A stretch of 64,000 nucleotides of DNA from Neurospora intermedia (lineage: Eukaryota; Ascomycota; Sordariomycetes; Sordariales; Sordariaceae): contig BTPP01000012.1 in the NCBI GenBank assembly GCA_037102815.1, forward strand, positions 124,001 to 188,000, read 5' to 3'. Positions 55,560 to 64,000 of the stretch are shown here, in pieces (the first letter of the stretch is position 1; each line of letters opens with the position of its first letter). Under the pieces are notes generated by a model. That model saw nothing but the letters and a program-made list of their open reading frames with translations. It made no database searches and was not told the origin of the DNA. The position numbers and the translations under genes were made by a program.

Positions 55560-58433
55560 ATGTCTGCTCGACGCTATACTATTGACGAGCTGAAGGAGCT
55601 CCACCAGCCTTCCATCGGTAGTGCTACGCTCAAGTTCTCCGGTAACCCTGAAGTCGGTAAGTACACTCTTCGCTCTTGTGGCACCGCAAACTCCGAACTA
55701 ACAAGGTGGCCTTCAGGAGACATAATTCGAGGCTCAGGAAGCGAATCGTCCGATAACAAAGCGCATCTGGCCCACAAACCGAGACACTGGGACGACTCGT
55801 CGGTGGCTTCTGAGGAAGTCTTGTTCAAGGGCAACGCCAGCCGTCGCGCTCACCGCGAGGCAACTCGCGATCCTCACCTCGACAAAGTTCATCACACAGT
55901 CCGCGAGCCAAAGCGTGAAGCTACTGCTCACCGTCACATTGCCACTCAAATTGTCGAAGACCCTAACGCTTCAAACGAGGGCGACTGGGTATACCGCGGT
56001 CGCAGCGACTCAGACGCCGCTTCAACTGAACCTATTTCAGCCCCCGGAGGGAAGGTAACCCAGGCTAACGAAGGTTTCAAGCGGTTCTACAAGGCCGTTG
56101 TGTCACCTACTCACGTCCGGGTTACTGCCGGAGGACGTATTGTCCCCAACACTCGCGGTCCGCCCTCGCCGACAGCCAAGCGTTCCAAGGAGAGCGGCCT
56201 CAATGAGAACCAGGGCCTCTCTGACAAGACAGTGCAGTCCAGTCCGTCGCTGGGCCAGATGCCCTTTACTCAGCCTTTTCCCGTCATTGCACCATACTTC
56301 CCCGGCTGCCCTCCTGGCTTCCAAGCTATCCCCGCTGGCATTCCGTTCATGTCCATGCCCTACGGTGCACAACTCCCCCCTGGATTCCAGTTCGTGCCTC
56401 AGGCTTTCAACTCTGCCGGTATGGCCCAGATGCCCCAGAACAACATGGCACACAACAAAGACATCAACAGTGCACAGCCTGCAGGTTCGCAAGCTCAAAC
56501 TGCTTCCTTGGGTGACAAGAACGACAAGGTCAAGATGACTCCTCCCGAGTTCTTTGACCCGAGCAAGCCTTTCATGTTCAACGGCCAGTATTTCATGCCC
56601 ACTACACCTGGTGCAACGGCCAACCAGACGGCTGTGCCTTCCATGGTTGGCGTCCCTTCTGGCGTGACGGGTATGACTGGACATTTGATGCAGCAATTTC
56701 CCGGCAGACCTGGTGGCGTCATGGGCGCCTTCTCCATGCCTAACCAGGCAGTTCCAGGCTCAACCGGGGCTTCTGGCATCAACTACCAAAGCTATTCGGT
56801 TGCCAACTATAAGCCGCCTCCCATCCCCCCGGTCATTTCTTCAATCAAGCCCAGCGATATCACCAAGAAGCAGATTGCCGGCTTCAAGCAGTCTCTCAAG
56901 TACCATGAGGATCAGCTTCAGTACAACCGTCACCAGATTGACGAGAAGGAGATGGAGGCAGCCATCCACAACTATCGCGATCTCATTCAACGTTTTGAGG
57001 TCAAGCTCAAGACCGAGCTCGAGTATGAGCAGTCGGTTCTTGGCCAAACCGAGCCCAAGGATAATGCCACTACCGGTTCTCAAACTCCCAAGGCTTCCAA
57101 GATTGCACGCAAGCCTGCTGTTGCTGCCGACAGAAACATCTCTCAGCCCATGTCATCTCTGACCGAAAACCAGTTGAACTCCAAGTCCAATAACAAGGCT
57201 GCCAGTGAATACACTGAGGATGAGGATTCTCAGCCGGATCTGACCCAGCGCAACGACTATGGTGAGATCAGGATGAAGTTCGACCCTGAGGACTCCATGA
57301 CTTTTGAAGAGTTCCAGAAGATGACTGCGAATCTGCCCCCCGCGGCTGCCGCGGCTCCTGCCTTTTACCCTGGCCGCTTTCGTTCGCTCTCCGAGCTAGA
57401 GAGGGCTAGGATGGAATCTGACAGACGCCTGTCCGGCATTCCCGTTGAGGACCCAATTCCGCCCCCTCCCATCGACTATGTGGAAGGTTCTGAGTCTCAT
57501 TTTCTCGGTATTCCCAGCCGCGAGAATCTGAGCTACTTTGGCAGCAAGTCAAGCACCACTGCCTCGAACTACGGCGTTCCTTACCTCCTCGGTGCCCTTC
57601 CCAAGAACGTTGATCTTCGCAGTGCCACGTCCGAGGATTATGTGTACAGCCGACCCTTGACCAACGATGAGATTCGCGCTCGCTGGCTCTTCCAAAACAA
57701 CGCTCCCAAGGATGTCAGCAAGGGCCTCCCCAGATACGATGGCAAGCATTTCTACCCTGCTGCCTCCTCATCGGTTGCCGAGTCTACTGTCCCCGACAGC
57801 CCTCAGATGCGCTCACCTCGTTCTGGCGGCACTGTTAGGCCTGATGAGTACCGCCTCACCCGCTCGGATCCCTTCAATCCCAGCAACCCATTCCACAGGG
57901 GCGAGCCTGCTTCGACCTTGGGCGGCGAGGACGACTATGGTACCAAGGGCAATGATTCCAGGCTCTACAGTCAGTCCGACAACATTCAGCCTCACATTGA
58001 GGGATTCCACTCCCGTGAGCCGACTGCCACCTACGGGTCTCGCGAGAGCAGCCTTGATGCTCATTCCATGGCTCTTCAGGACCGTCAGGCAGATAACGTG
58101 TCTGGTAGCGCCAAACTGTGGCCGGATATGTTGAAGAAGAGCGGTACCAGCAGTGTCTTGTCCTCGGCCACTGCTACCGGTTGGTTGCCTCAGTACCAGA
58201 CTTCCACGATGATGTCTTTCCCTCCCAGCAACGATCGTTCGCACAGAGCTCCCCCTTCACCGGACAATGATTGCAGTGATGGAGGCGCGCTGCTCACTCC
58301 CATTCCCGAGAAGCGCGGGGAGAACCGCCCCCTGCAGCATGTCAGCTCTCTGGACGATCAGTTCAAGAACGTCACAATCGAGGCGTCTGATCGCCGCAAC
58401 ATGAACAAGATTCCTGCTCCCTTCAACCTGTAA
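55560..58433 (+). CDS. Low-complexity protein with N-terminal eIF4E-binding-like motif
   Basis: Exons 55560-55656 and 55717-58433 give 937 residues. The 60-nt intron (GTAAGT, ACTAAC branch, TTCAG) is a multiple of three and has no stop, so its retention would add 20 residues. The protein starts MSARRYTIDELKELHQPS. The YxxxxL core (Y6, L11) sits at the extreme N-terminus, as in yeast Caf20 (YTIDELFQL) and 4E-T-type repressors. The usual hydrophobic residue after the Leu is Lys here. Downstream are basic and Ser-rich disorder, a Pro/Met/Gln/Phe-rich stretch (about 230-420) of a type seen in RNP-granule proteins, a coiled coil (KKQIAGFKQSLKYHEDQLQ onward) and a Ser/Pro-rich tail. A translational-repressor or mRNP role is inference. 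The start was chosen because the motif then lies at the N-terminus. Confidence 0.78.
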   Translation: MSARRYTIDELKELHQPSIGSATLKFSGNPEVGKYTLRSCGTANSELTRWPSGDIIRGSGSESSDNKAHLAHKPRHWDDSSVASEEVLFKGNASRRAHREATRDPHLDKVHHTVREPKREATAHRHIATQIVEDPNASNEGDWVYRGRSDSDAASTEPISAPGGKVTQANEGFKRFYKAVVSPTHVRVTAGGRIVPNTRGPPSPTAKRSKESGLNENQGLSDKTVQSSPSLGQMPFTQPFPVIAPYFPGCPPGFQAIPAGIPFMSMPYGAQLPPGFQFVPQAFNSAGMAQMPQNNMAHNKDINSAQPAGSQAQTASLGDKNDKVKMTPPEFFDPSKPFMFNGQYFMPTTPGATANQTAVPSMVGVPSGVTGMTGHLMQQFPGRPGGVMGAFSMPNQAVPGSTGASGINYQSYSVANYKPPPIPPVISSIKPSDITKKQIAGFKQSLKYHEDQLQYNRHQIDEKEMEAAIHNYRDLIQRFEVKLKTELEYEQSVLGQTEPKDNATTGSQTPKASKIARKPAVAADRNISQPMSSLTENQLNSKSNNKAASEYTEDEDSQPDLTQRNDYGEIRMKFDPEDSMTFEEFQKMTANLPPAAAAAPAFYPGRFRSLSELERARMESDRRLSGIPVEDPIPPPPIDYVEGSESHFLGIPSRENLSYFGSKSSTTASNYGVPYLLGALPKNVDLRSATSEDYVYSRPLTNDEIRARWLFQNNAPKDVSKGLPRYDGKHFYPAASSSVAESTVPDSPQMRSPRSGGTVRPDEYRLTRSDPFNPSNPFHRGEPASTLGGEDDYGTKGNDSRLYSQSDNIQPHIEGFHSREPTATYGSRESSLDAHSMALQDRQADNVSGSAKLWPDMLKKSGTSSVLSSATATGWLPQYQTSTMMSFPPSNDRSHRAPPSPDNDCSDGGALLTPIPEKRGENRPLQHVSSLDDQFKNVTIEASDRRNMNKIPAPFNL

Positions 58434-60598
58434 GGAGGCGCGGAAGAACCCAGAAATGCGAGCCACATGGACAGTCATGGTGATATATGCCATGGGTCAG
58501 AGATCACTAATCTCAGTCTACAAAAGCGGACAACACAGATCAAGACCTTATTTCACTGCGCCTGGCCGGAGAGTATGGACCATCAACACAAGAAATGGAA
58601 GCATCGACATATGGTCGGAAGCCTGATTCGAACAAAAGAACATGGCAAAAAGCCTTCTGCGAACACACAACTTCATTATCTCTTGTTTCATTATTGCACT
58701 ACCCACATTAGTTTTATGGCTTTTATGTTACGCGGCATAGGCTCTACAGATGAGCATGAGTTCCGCGCATATCCACATTGATAGATGCGTTGTATCAGCA
58801 TCTTAGTTGAGGGGAACAAAAAAAGAGAGATAGAGTATCGGGATATGGCCGACAGATTACGAATTACCAGATCATGTAAAGTAGGGTTAGCATAGCACCG
58901 AACAATATTGTAGAACAGAAGCGTGGCCGATGCAGTGATTGTGTGAGTGATTGTGATGGTGTCTGTTGATGTATACATGGCAGATACACAATGATGCAAG
59001 TCATGAATCGCGATTGGGCTCAGTTACGTCCCACAGAAAGATGCTGAATACTAGAAGACGGAGGATGGTTCTATGGCGAATTCAAGAGAATGCAGATTAT
59101 TTACTGATTGAGACTTAATCAAAGGGTACATATGCCATTGCGCGAATGTTTTTGCATCTGATATCTGAGCATGAATGCTAATTCAGGTTGTTCTACCAAC
59201 TCGTAGTGAAGAAAAAGCTCCTCCTGGGCTTGATTGGAGGTAGTTTTGGTGATTAGCACCAGGATGAACGATCTCCTATAGAAAAGCGAGAAGAACTCGG
59301 TATTGGCAATTGCGTCGAAGATGCCTAGGCGGTTCTAGTGGACATGGTATCCTTATCCCTGAAGTTATCACTGTTAATTTCATCATTCTGAGAGAGAGAG
59401 AGAGATCTGGACACCCATTAGCTATCAACGTATGGTCCCATCTCTGTCCCGCCGGGGCCTAAACGTGCAGAAGATCACTTTTGTAAACACGAGGGAGGGA
59501 GAGAGGGATAACAGCTGACTGAGAGAGGAGAGAGGAGAGGAGGGGATGGGAAGTAGTGTAGAGGTCCCTGTTGCCGGGCTGTTATGTTCTGAGGTAGGAA
59601 CAAAACACGGATTCAGATTCTCGGAACGTGGCATGGATGATAATAAAAAAGTAAAATGAAACTTTACCCGTTTCCTCGCGAGCGAGCGAGGACTTTGGAA
59701 GAAAAATAGAATAAAAAATATCCCAACAGTGAAGAGAAGGAAGATTCCTTCACTGCAGTGCTTGGGCAACGCGGTAAAGAAGAAGAAAAAAGAAGGAAAG
59801 TGAGAAATCAACATGCCGCGGAGCGAAGTGTGTGACTAAAACTACCTAATCACAGGCTCATTCATGCTGCCAGAGCCAAAAGAACGAAAGAGAGGAATAA
59901 AAATCATTTGTTCGTTCGTGCAAAGAAAGTTCAGTTGTAAAGGGTTTAGAATTAGACTAGATAACGTAGACTACCTGCTGAATCTATCGACAGTCTGAAT
60001 GACCTATGGAAGTAAATCTACTGTGTTTACGTGATATGGTAGAAGAGGAGAATGAATGATGGGATACACTCTCTCACCACGCTTAGCTTTTGGTGTTCTC
60101 CTCAAAAATGAATTAGTCCTGGATGAATAAAAGATCAAAAGCACCAGACGACCCGACGCAGATGTCGTGGGATTTACTTGAAGATATCGTATTCTGACTT
60201 TGGAGTCTGATCCAGATGAGAAGGTAGTCTACTAATCAAGCCCAATGCTACGCCGGTTCTAATCATGATCCCCTGAAACAAGAAGCGAGAAATGTCAGCA
60301 ACGCAGAGTTGGAAAAAGATGATGTGTGAAGATATCAACGAGAAAATTTTATTTTTGCCCACACATCCACACAACGCCGGGGAATATTCTATCATGAACC
60401 TTTAGATAACCCTCCCAACCACTCCGGCTCACACGCACAATGATGATATTGTTACAAAAAGATGGCGAAACAAAACATGATAACAGATCATGTCTATCCA
60501 TCCTTTAAAAAGGCTTCCTTTCCGATCCAAAAACAAACGCCGATTTTTGTTGTTCTTTCTTTTTTGCTCATTCCTCATCGACACTGAACTCCCCCCGC
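58434..60598. other. Convergent spacer to GGC1
   Basis: 2.2 kb between stop codons. It has a GA repeat at 59392-59405 and purine-rich stretches near 59480-59550. A spliceable-looking minus-strand terminal exon at 60174-60277 is described separately. Nothing else is supported. Confidence 0.6.
60174..60277 (-). other. Possible terminal exon of a small unrecognised gene
   Basis: On the minus strand, a GCTGAC branch site and a pyrimidine tract ending in TTTCAG (60278-60283) lead into a frame reading GIMIRTGVALGLISRLPSHL and ending SEYDIFK, stop at 60174-60176. The acceptor is of textbook quality and the peptide looks like a short membrane or mitochondrial protein tail. I found no convincing upstream exon within 300 bp, and GGC1's own stop is just upstream, so it might be a 3'-UTR intron or chance. 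Confidence 0.25.
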
Positions 60599-62021
60599 TT
60601 ACTTGCGGAAAGCAATATCAAAGGCAGGAATCAAAGTCTGAGCCAGCCAGAAAGAGAAAACAAGCTTGGGGCCCGTCATCAAGAGCTTGGGCACCAGACC
60701 CTTGAAGAAAGCACCGGCGCCCTCGTTCTTAGCCATGTTGGTCAAGATGCGGAAGCCCGACTCGGGGTTGTCGAAGTTGCGGTTCTGGATACGGGTCTTG
60801 ATGACGTCGAGGGGGGCCGAGACGACAAGCGAAGCAGAGGCACCAGCGATGGAAGCGACAAAGTTCTGGAACCACGTCGCCTTGTTGTAGTCGTTCAGAC
60901 CAAAGAGGAACTCCTTGGCGAAGGCGGAACCGCCAAACAGGGCGAACGAGCCGGGCGCGTTGCGGGCGGCCGTCCAGCCCCAGCCGCGGTACAAGTTGCC
61001 GAAGCCTTCGTCCTTGATGATCTTGAAGACGCCACGGCCCTTGAAGGCCTCGGGGTTGGTCTGGCGCTTGATCTTGAGGACGTCGAGGGGAAGCAAAACG
61101 ATCTCGCCAATGCCAATGAGCGAACCGGCCGTCGAGTGCATGATGGCCTTGCCCGTCTTCTTGCCAAAGGCGTTCTCAAAGTCCTTGCCGTAGTGGGTGC
61201 CGAGGAAGTCACGGGCGACGGGCTGGCCGCCGTACTTGTAGATGCGCTGGAGAACCTTGTAGCCGGCGGCGTAGCCGAGACCGGGGAAGAGAGAGACGAA
61301 TTTGCGACCGAAAGGGGCCTCGGCCTTGTTCTTGAAGATGACCTTGTTAAGCTCGGCGGTGTTGGAGATCTGGGCAAATGTAAGTCAGTACGAGGGTTTT
61401 GGAAGTGGCCATCAAAGTGCTGCTTTAAGCAATTAATTGGAAGTGGTAGGCTTTAAGTTACGCACCTTGGTCTCGTTGGACATCAGACGCTTAGCGATGG
61501 TATCGACCTATTGTAACCAGCAAGGTCAGTGAGGTGCTCGTGGTATTCGCACTTCCCTTGTCCGTGTCTTGTCCCTCTCTTTTTTCTCTCGTCCTTATCC
61601 TGTCGACGAGGACAGCTCCAGCCAGCTACCAATCCAGATCACCAATGCGGCAAACCAAAGCTGCTAGACCAGCCATTGGCCTGTCTCGGTAGCATGGCAT
61701 GGAGCTTCGAGAGCTTCGAGAGCTTCCTTCGCTCTCGTCCGGACTTTTCTGGACAGGAGTGACTTCGAGAGGAACCGGTGACAACGACAGTGACCAGTGG
61801 TATAGTGGTACCCGTGAGAACATACAGGATGGAAGATGGCCAATTCGGCGATACCAGCAGAGCCTACATCACATCCCAAGAAATCAGCAACATGTTTCCC
61901 CCAAACAGCGTGACAGAACAAACGTCATCGTCATTGGCAGACAGTAGAAAGACATACCGGATCCGAGCAACCTAGCCAGGTTGGACTCCTTCTCCGAACG
62001 ACCAGCAGCAACGGGAGACAT
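60599..62021 (-). CDS. ggc1: Mitochondrial GTP/GDP carrier (Ggc1/Yhm1), SLC25 family
   Basis: Exons 61958-62021, 61826-61863, 61466-61507 and 60599-61369 give 304 residues (yeast Ggc1 has 300). Introns: 61864-61957 (GTATGT...GTAG), 61508-61825 (GTATGT...ATAG, 318 nt) and 61370-61465 (GTGCGT...CCAG). Exons 2 and 3 have only 38 and 42 nt. All three carrier repeats are present, with signature motifs PVDTIAKRL, PLDVLKIKR and PLDVIKTRI. Near-identity to yeast Ggc1 is seen in GSLIGIGEIVLLPLDVLKIK, NLYRGWGWTAARNAPGSFAL and IQNRNFDNPESG. It exchanges GTP and GDP across the mitochondrial inner membrane, supporting mitochondrial nucleotide supply and iron homeostasis. The start MSPVAAGRSEKESNLARLLG matches the family N-terminus. 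Confidence 0.96.
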
Positions 62022-63037
62022 TTTGTCTTGTTTGTTTGTTGTGGTTTGGTGTTTAAAGATTAAAGATGGGATATATAACCGCTAAATGAGGGGTTATAAG
62101 GGAATTAAAGCTGCAGCAGTGCGTGTGTGCGGGGAGGGAAGCTGGCGAAAAGGATTGCAGAAGATCGGGACTCGAGGAGACGAGGGAAATTGGGAAGAGA
62201 AAGGGAATCACGACGGCGGGACAGAAATGAATCACAAGCAGACCACAGTCAGAGAGAGAGAGAGAGAGGGAGGGAAGACGGGACGGGACGGGGACCGGAA
62301 GATAAGAAAACACACGACACAGTACGGCGAGCAAGGTACCACCTCGGACGAGGAACGGGACGGGGACTGGACTGGACTGGACTGGAGTGGGGGAACGGTT
62401 GGAGTCACTCAGGTAGCCCAGGTCCAGGAGGTCACTAGGATGCCGATGCCTTTGGTTGACGAGGGGTCTCGAGTCGTCGTCGGAACTCAACGACCGAAAT
62501 TTTTTGAAACTTTTTTTTTTTTCTCTCCTCCTCCGCGGCGTCCCCCAAGCGCACCGCAAGCTGCGAAATTCTCGCGCTAACGAGCTCCGACAGCGGGATT
62601 TACGAGTGCAACCCTTGCCAAGCCAAGGCACGCTAGTACTGGTTCAGCCAATCCGGGGCTTATCGGACATTAGCGCCAGCCTTATCTGAACCACCTACAG
62701 TCCGATCTGCTTTTATTGTTTGTTACACATGAAGCTTACACTACACTGATAAAATATATTCCAAGGACGAATTATGTGACCGAGCAGAGATTATAAGGCA
62801 TTGACAGAATCAGAGTTGACATTTCAAATATCAGAATATTCAAGGTAAGATCACGCAGTCGTTGGATATAAATACGTCTTGGAAAGTTGACCCGAATGTT
62901 TTGCGCTTGCAAAGGGAAACACCGTGATTGCACATGTCATTCATAGTGTATTCTAGATGACTGAACTCATAATGATGCCAATGTTTTTGTCCATATGCTA
63001 AAAACGCTCAAAACATGACATTCTCGTCTTCAAACAG
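62022..63037. other. GGC1 upstream region and RPC82 3' flank
   Basis: 1 kb. It holds a GA run near 62252-62270, a GGACT pentamer repeat near 62364-62387 and a T run of 12 near 62511. Open frames of 100-190 codons on both strands overlap each other and have no conserved features. Confidence 0.65.
62364..62387 (+). repeat. GGACT pentamer repeat, about five units
   Basis: GGGACTGGACTGGACTGGAC-like tandem units some 350 bp upstream of the GGC1 ATG. Confidence 0.75.
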
Positions 63038-64000
63038 TTAAAAGTCCTGTAAAAGAGCCAAGGTATCATCAATCCGCATCATCTCCGCCATCAGCAACCT
63101 CTCGTCCTTCAAGAACTTGGCAAACCTCGCATACGACTCGTCACGCATCATGTCCTTCTCTTTGCCCTTGACGTTCGTCCGCTTAGCCAGCGACAACACG
63201 TCCTTGTCCTTTTGCCGCCGCACCTCCAGCACCTGCAGGCAGTGCACCATGGTTGCGTAGCATTTGGCAATCAGGCTGCTGTACGCTTGCTCCGTGTCAC
63301 AGTACCAGAGGAAGATGGACTTCTTGGGGTCGGCCTTGTTGTCGCGCGGCACTTCCTGCGTATGCGCAAAGCCGACGAGACGCATTTCCAGCATCTTTTG
63401 CTGAAGGTCCACCTTGCGCATCAAGCTGAGAGACTGGAGCGCTTGCTCCCCTAGCTTGCCCTTGGTGCGGAGGATGCGTATCAACCTGAGGCCCTGGCGA
63501 CCACTGGTCTGCTCGATGATCGAGTCAAGTTCTGTCGCCCGGAGATTCTCCATTAGAGGCTTAAAGTCGACCGTCCACTCATCCTCTCCACAGTGACGCA
63601 CAAAGCCTGGGTGGCCCTCGGCCAACAGCAGGAGATGTTGCCGCAGCTGCTCAGGTCGGCTCATCCTAGCGACCGGTGCGTCCCCATTTTCCTTCTTGGT
63701 GTCCATCTCTTCATCGCTGTCGCTGTAATCACCATCCTCTTCGTCATCGTCGCTATCGTCTTGATTCATAAAGGGAATCTTGTCCTTGGGCGCAAAAGGA
63801 GTAAGTCTCTCCGCAGCTGACTTCGAGATGGACTTGCTCGGGATCTTGCCGATGCCGAGTGTGAGATCAATCGAGGTCTTGACCTTATCAAGAATCTCGT
63901 TTGTTGTGACCGAGGGCGTCACCTTCTCTTCCGGCGTCAACGCGTCCATGAGCGGGTCTGATCTACAGCGCGAGACGTTTTTCGTCAATTGCTTAAGCAG
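63038..64000 (-). CDS. rpc82: RNA polymerase III subunit RPC82 (C82/POLR3C), 5' partial
   Basis: The frame is open to the right edge; about 320 C-terminal residues are visible, ending LALLQDF, stop at 63038-63040. C82 is the winged-helix subunit of the Pol III-specific subcomplex with C34 and C31, acting in promoter opening for tRNA and 5S genes. Visible features are an acidic loop (DQDDSDDDEEDGDYSDSDEE), winged-helix segments around EGHPGFVRHCGEDEWTVDF and IIEQTSGRQGLRLIRILRTK, the family block KSIFLWYCDTEQAYSSL and the terminal coiled coil (NVKGKEKDMMRDESYARF). A possible splice junction near the right edge cannot be excluded. Confidence 0.9.
   Translation of the reverse strand: MLKQLTKNVSRCRSDPLMDALTPEEKVTPSVTTNEILDKVKTSIDLTLGIGKIPSKSISKSAAERLTPFAPKDKIPFMNQDDSDDDEEDGDYSDSDEEMDTKKENGDAPVARMSRPEQLRQHLLLLAEGHPGFVRHCGEDEWTVDFKPLMENLRATELDSIIEQTSGRQGLRLIRILRTKGKLGEQALQSLSLMRKVDLQQKMLEMRLVGFAHTQEVPRDNKADPKKSIFLWYCDTEQAYSSLIAKCYATMVHCLQVLEVRRQKDKDVLSLAKRTNVKGKEKDMMRDESYARFAKFLKDERLLMAEMMRIDDTLALLQDF

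Noticed and set aside
61794-61815. tRNA-like A box (GTGGTATAGTGG) inside GGC1 intron 2
   Set aside because: No B box or cloverleaf follows on either strand.

Overview
The window is nuclear DNA of a filamentous ascomycete, most likely a Sordariomycete very close to Neurospora. The evidence is the set of orthologues (a Yhm1/Ggc1-type carrier, Hym1/Mo25, the ro-7-like Arp11, Sfi1, a Yen1/GEN1 nuclease, Rpc82), short introns of 58-132 nt carrying CTAAC or CTGAC branch points, moderate GC in genes and long TACCT-rich spacers. No transposon, provirus, tRNA, rRNA or CRISPR array was recognised. This is an ordinary housekeeping region with unusually decorated intergenic DNA.

Layout: a coiled-coil repeat protein cut by the left edge (1-2705, +); a 4.7 kb spacer packed with a dispersed octamer; hym1 (7416-8710, -) divergent from cytosolic isoleucyl-tRNA synthetase (9854-13154, +); a small twin-CX9C gene of NDUFAF8 type (13327-13682, -); the spindle-pole protein SFI1 (14886-19507, +); SWI/SNF subunit SNF12 (21094-23746, -) and a PDK1/Pkh kinase (24798-27683, -); two conserved-looking proteins of unknown function (30867-32287 and 35141-36055, +); a BTB-like protein (40405-42483, +); a short-chain dehydrogenase (43555-44436, +); ribosomal protein L26 (45437-45972, -); the Holliday-junction resolvase YEN1 (46614-49853, -) divergent from the dynactin actin-related protein ro-7 (50425-52423, +); a protein with an N-terminal eIF4E-binding-like motif (55560-58433, +); the mitochondrial GTP/GDP carrier GGC1 (60599-62021, -); and the C-terminal part of RNA polymerase III subunit RPC82, cut by the right edge (63038-64000, -).

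The genes do not form a pathway. Several serve shared processes: protein synthesis (IleRS, L26, the putative 4E-binding protein, RPC82), mitochondrial function (NDUFAF8-like, GGC1), the cytoskeleton and spindle (SFI1, ro-7), and kinase signalling in polar growth (hym1, PDK1). Exon boundaries below were derived by hand from splice signals, reading-frame phase and family resemblance.

The most interesting signal is the octamer TAGAGGTA/TACCTCTA. I count 26 exact copies in 64 kb where about two are expected. Twenty-five are non-coding and 13 lie within 3.5 kb (3080-6620). Their flanks are not conserved, which suggests a site rather than copies of a mobile element. Other points of interest are the undercalled twin-CX9C gene, very short first exons (14 and 19 nt), two stop-free introns whose length is a multiple of three, an 875-nt intron holding a 54-A run, and a BTB-like fold apparently split by about 170 low-complexity residues.
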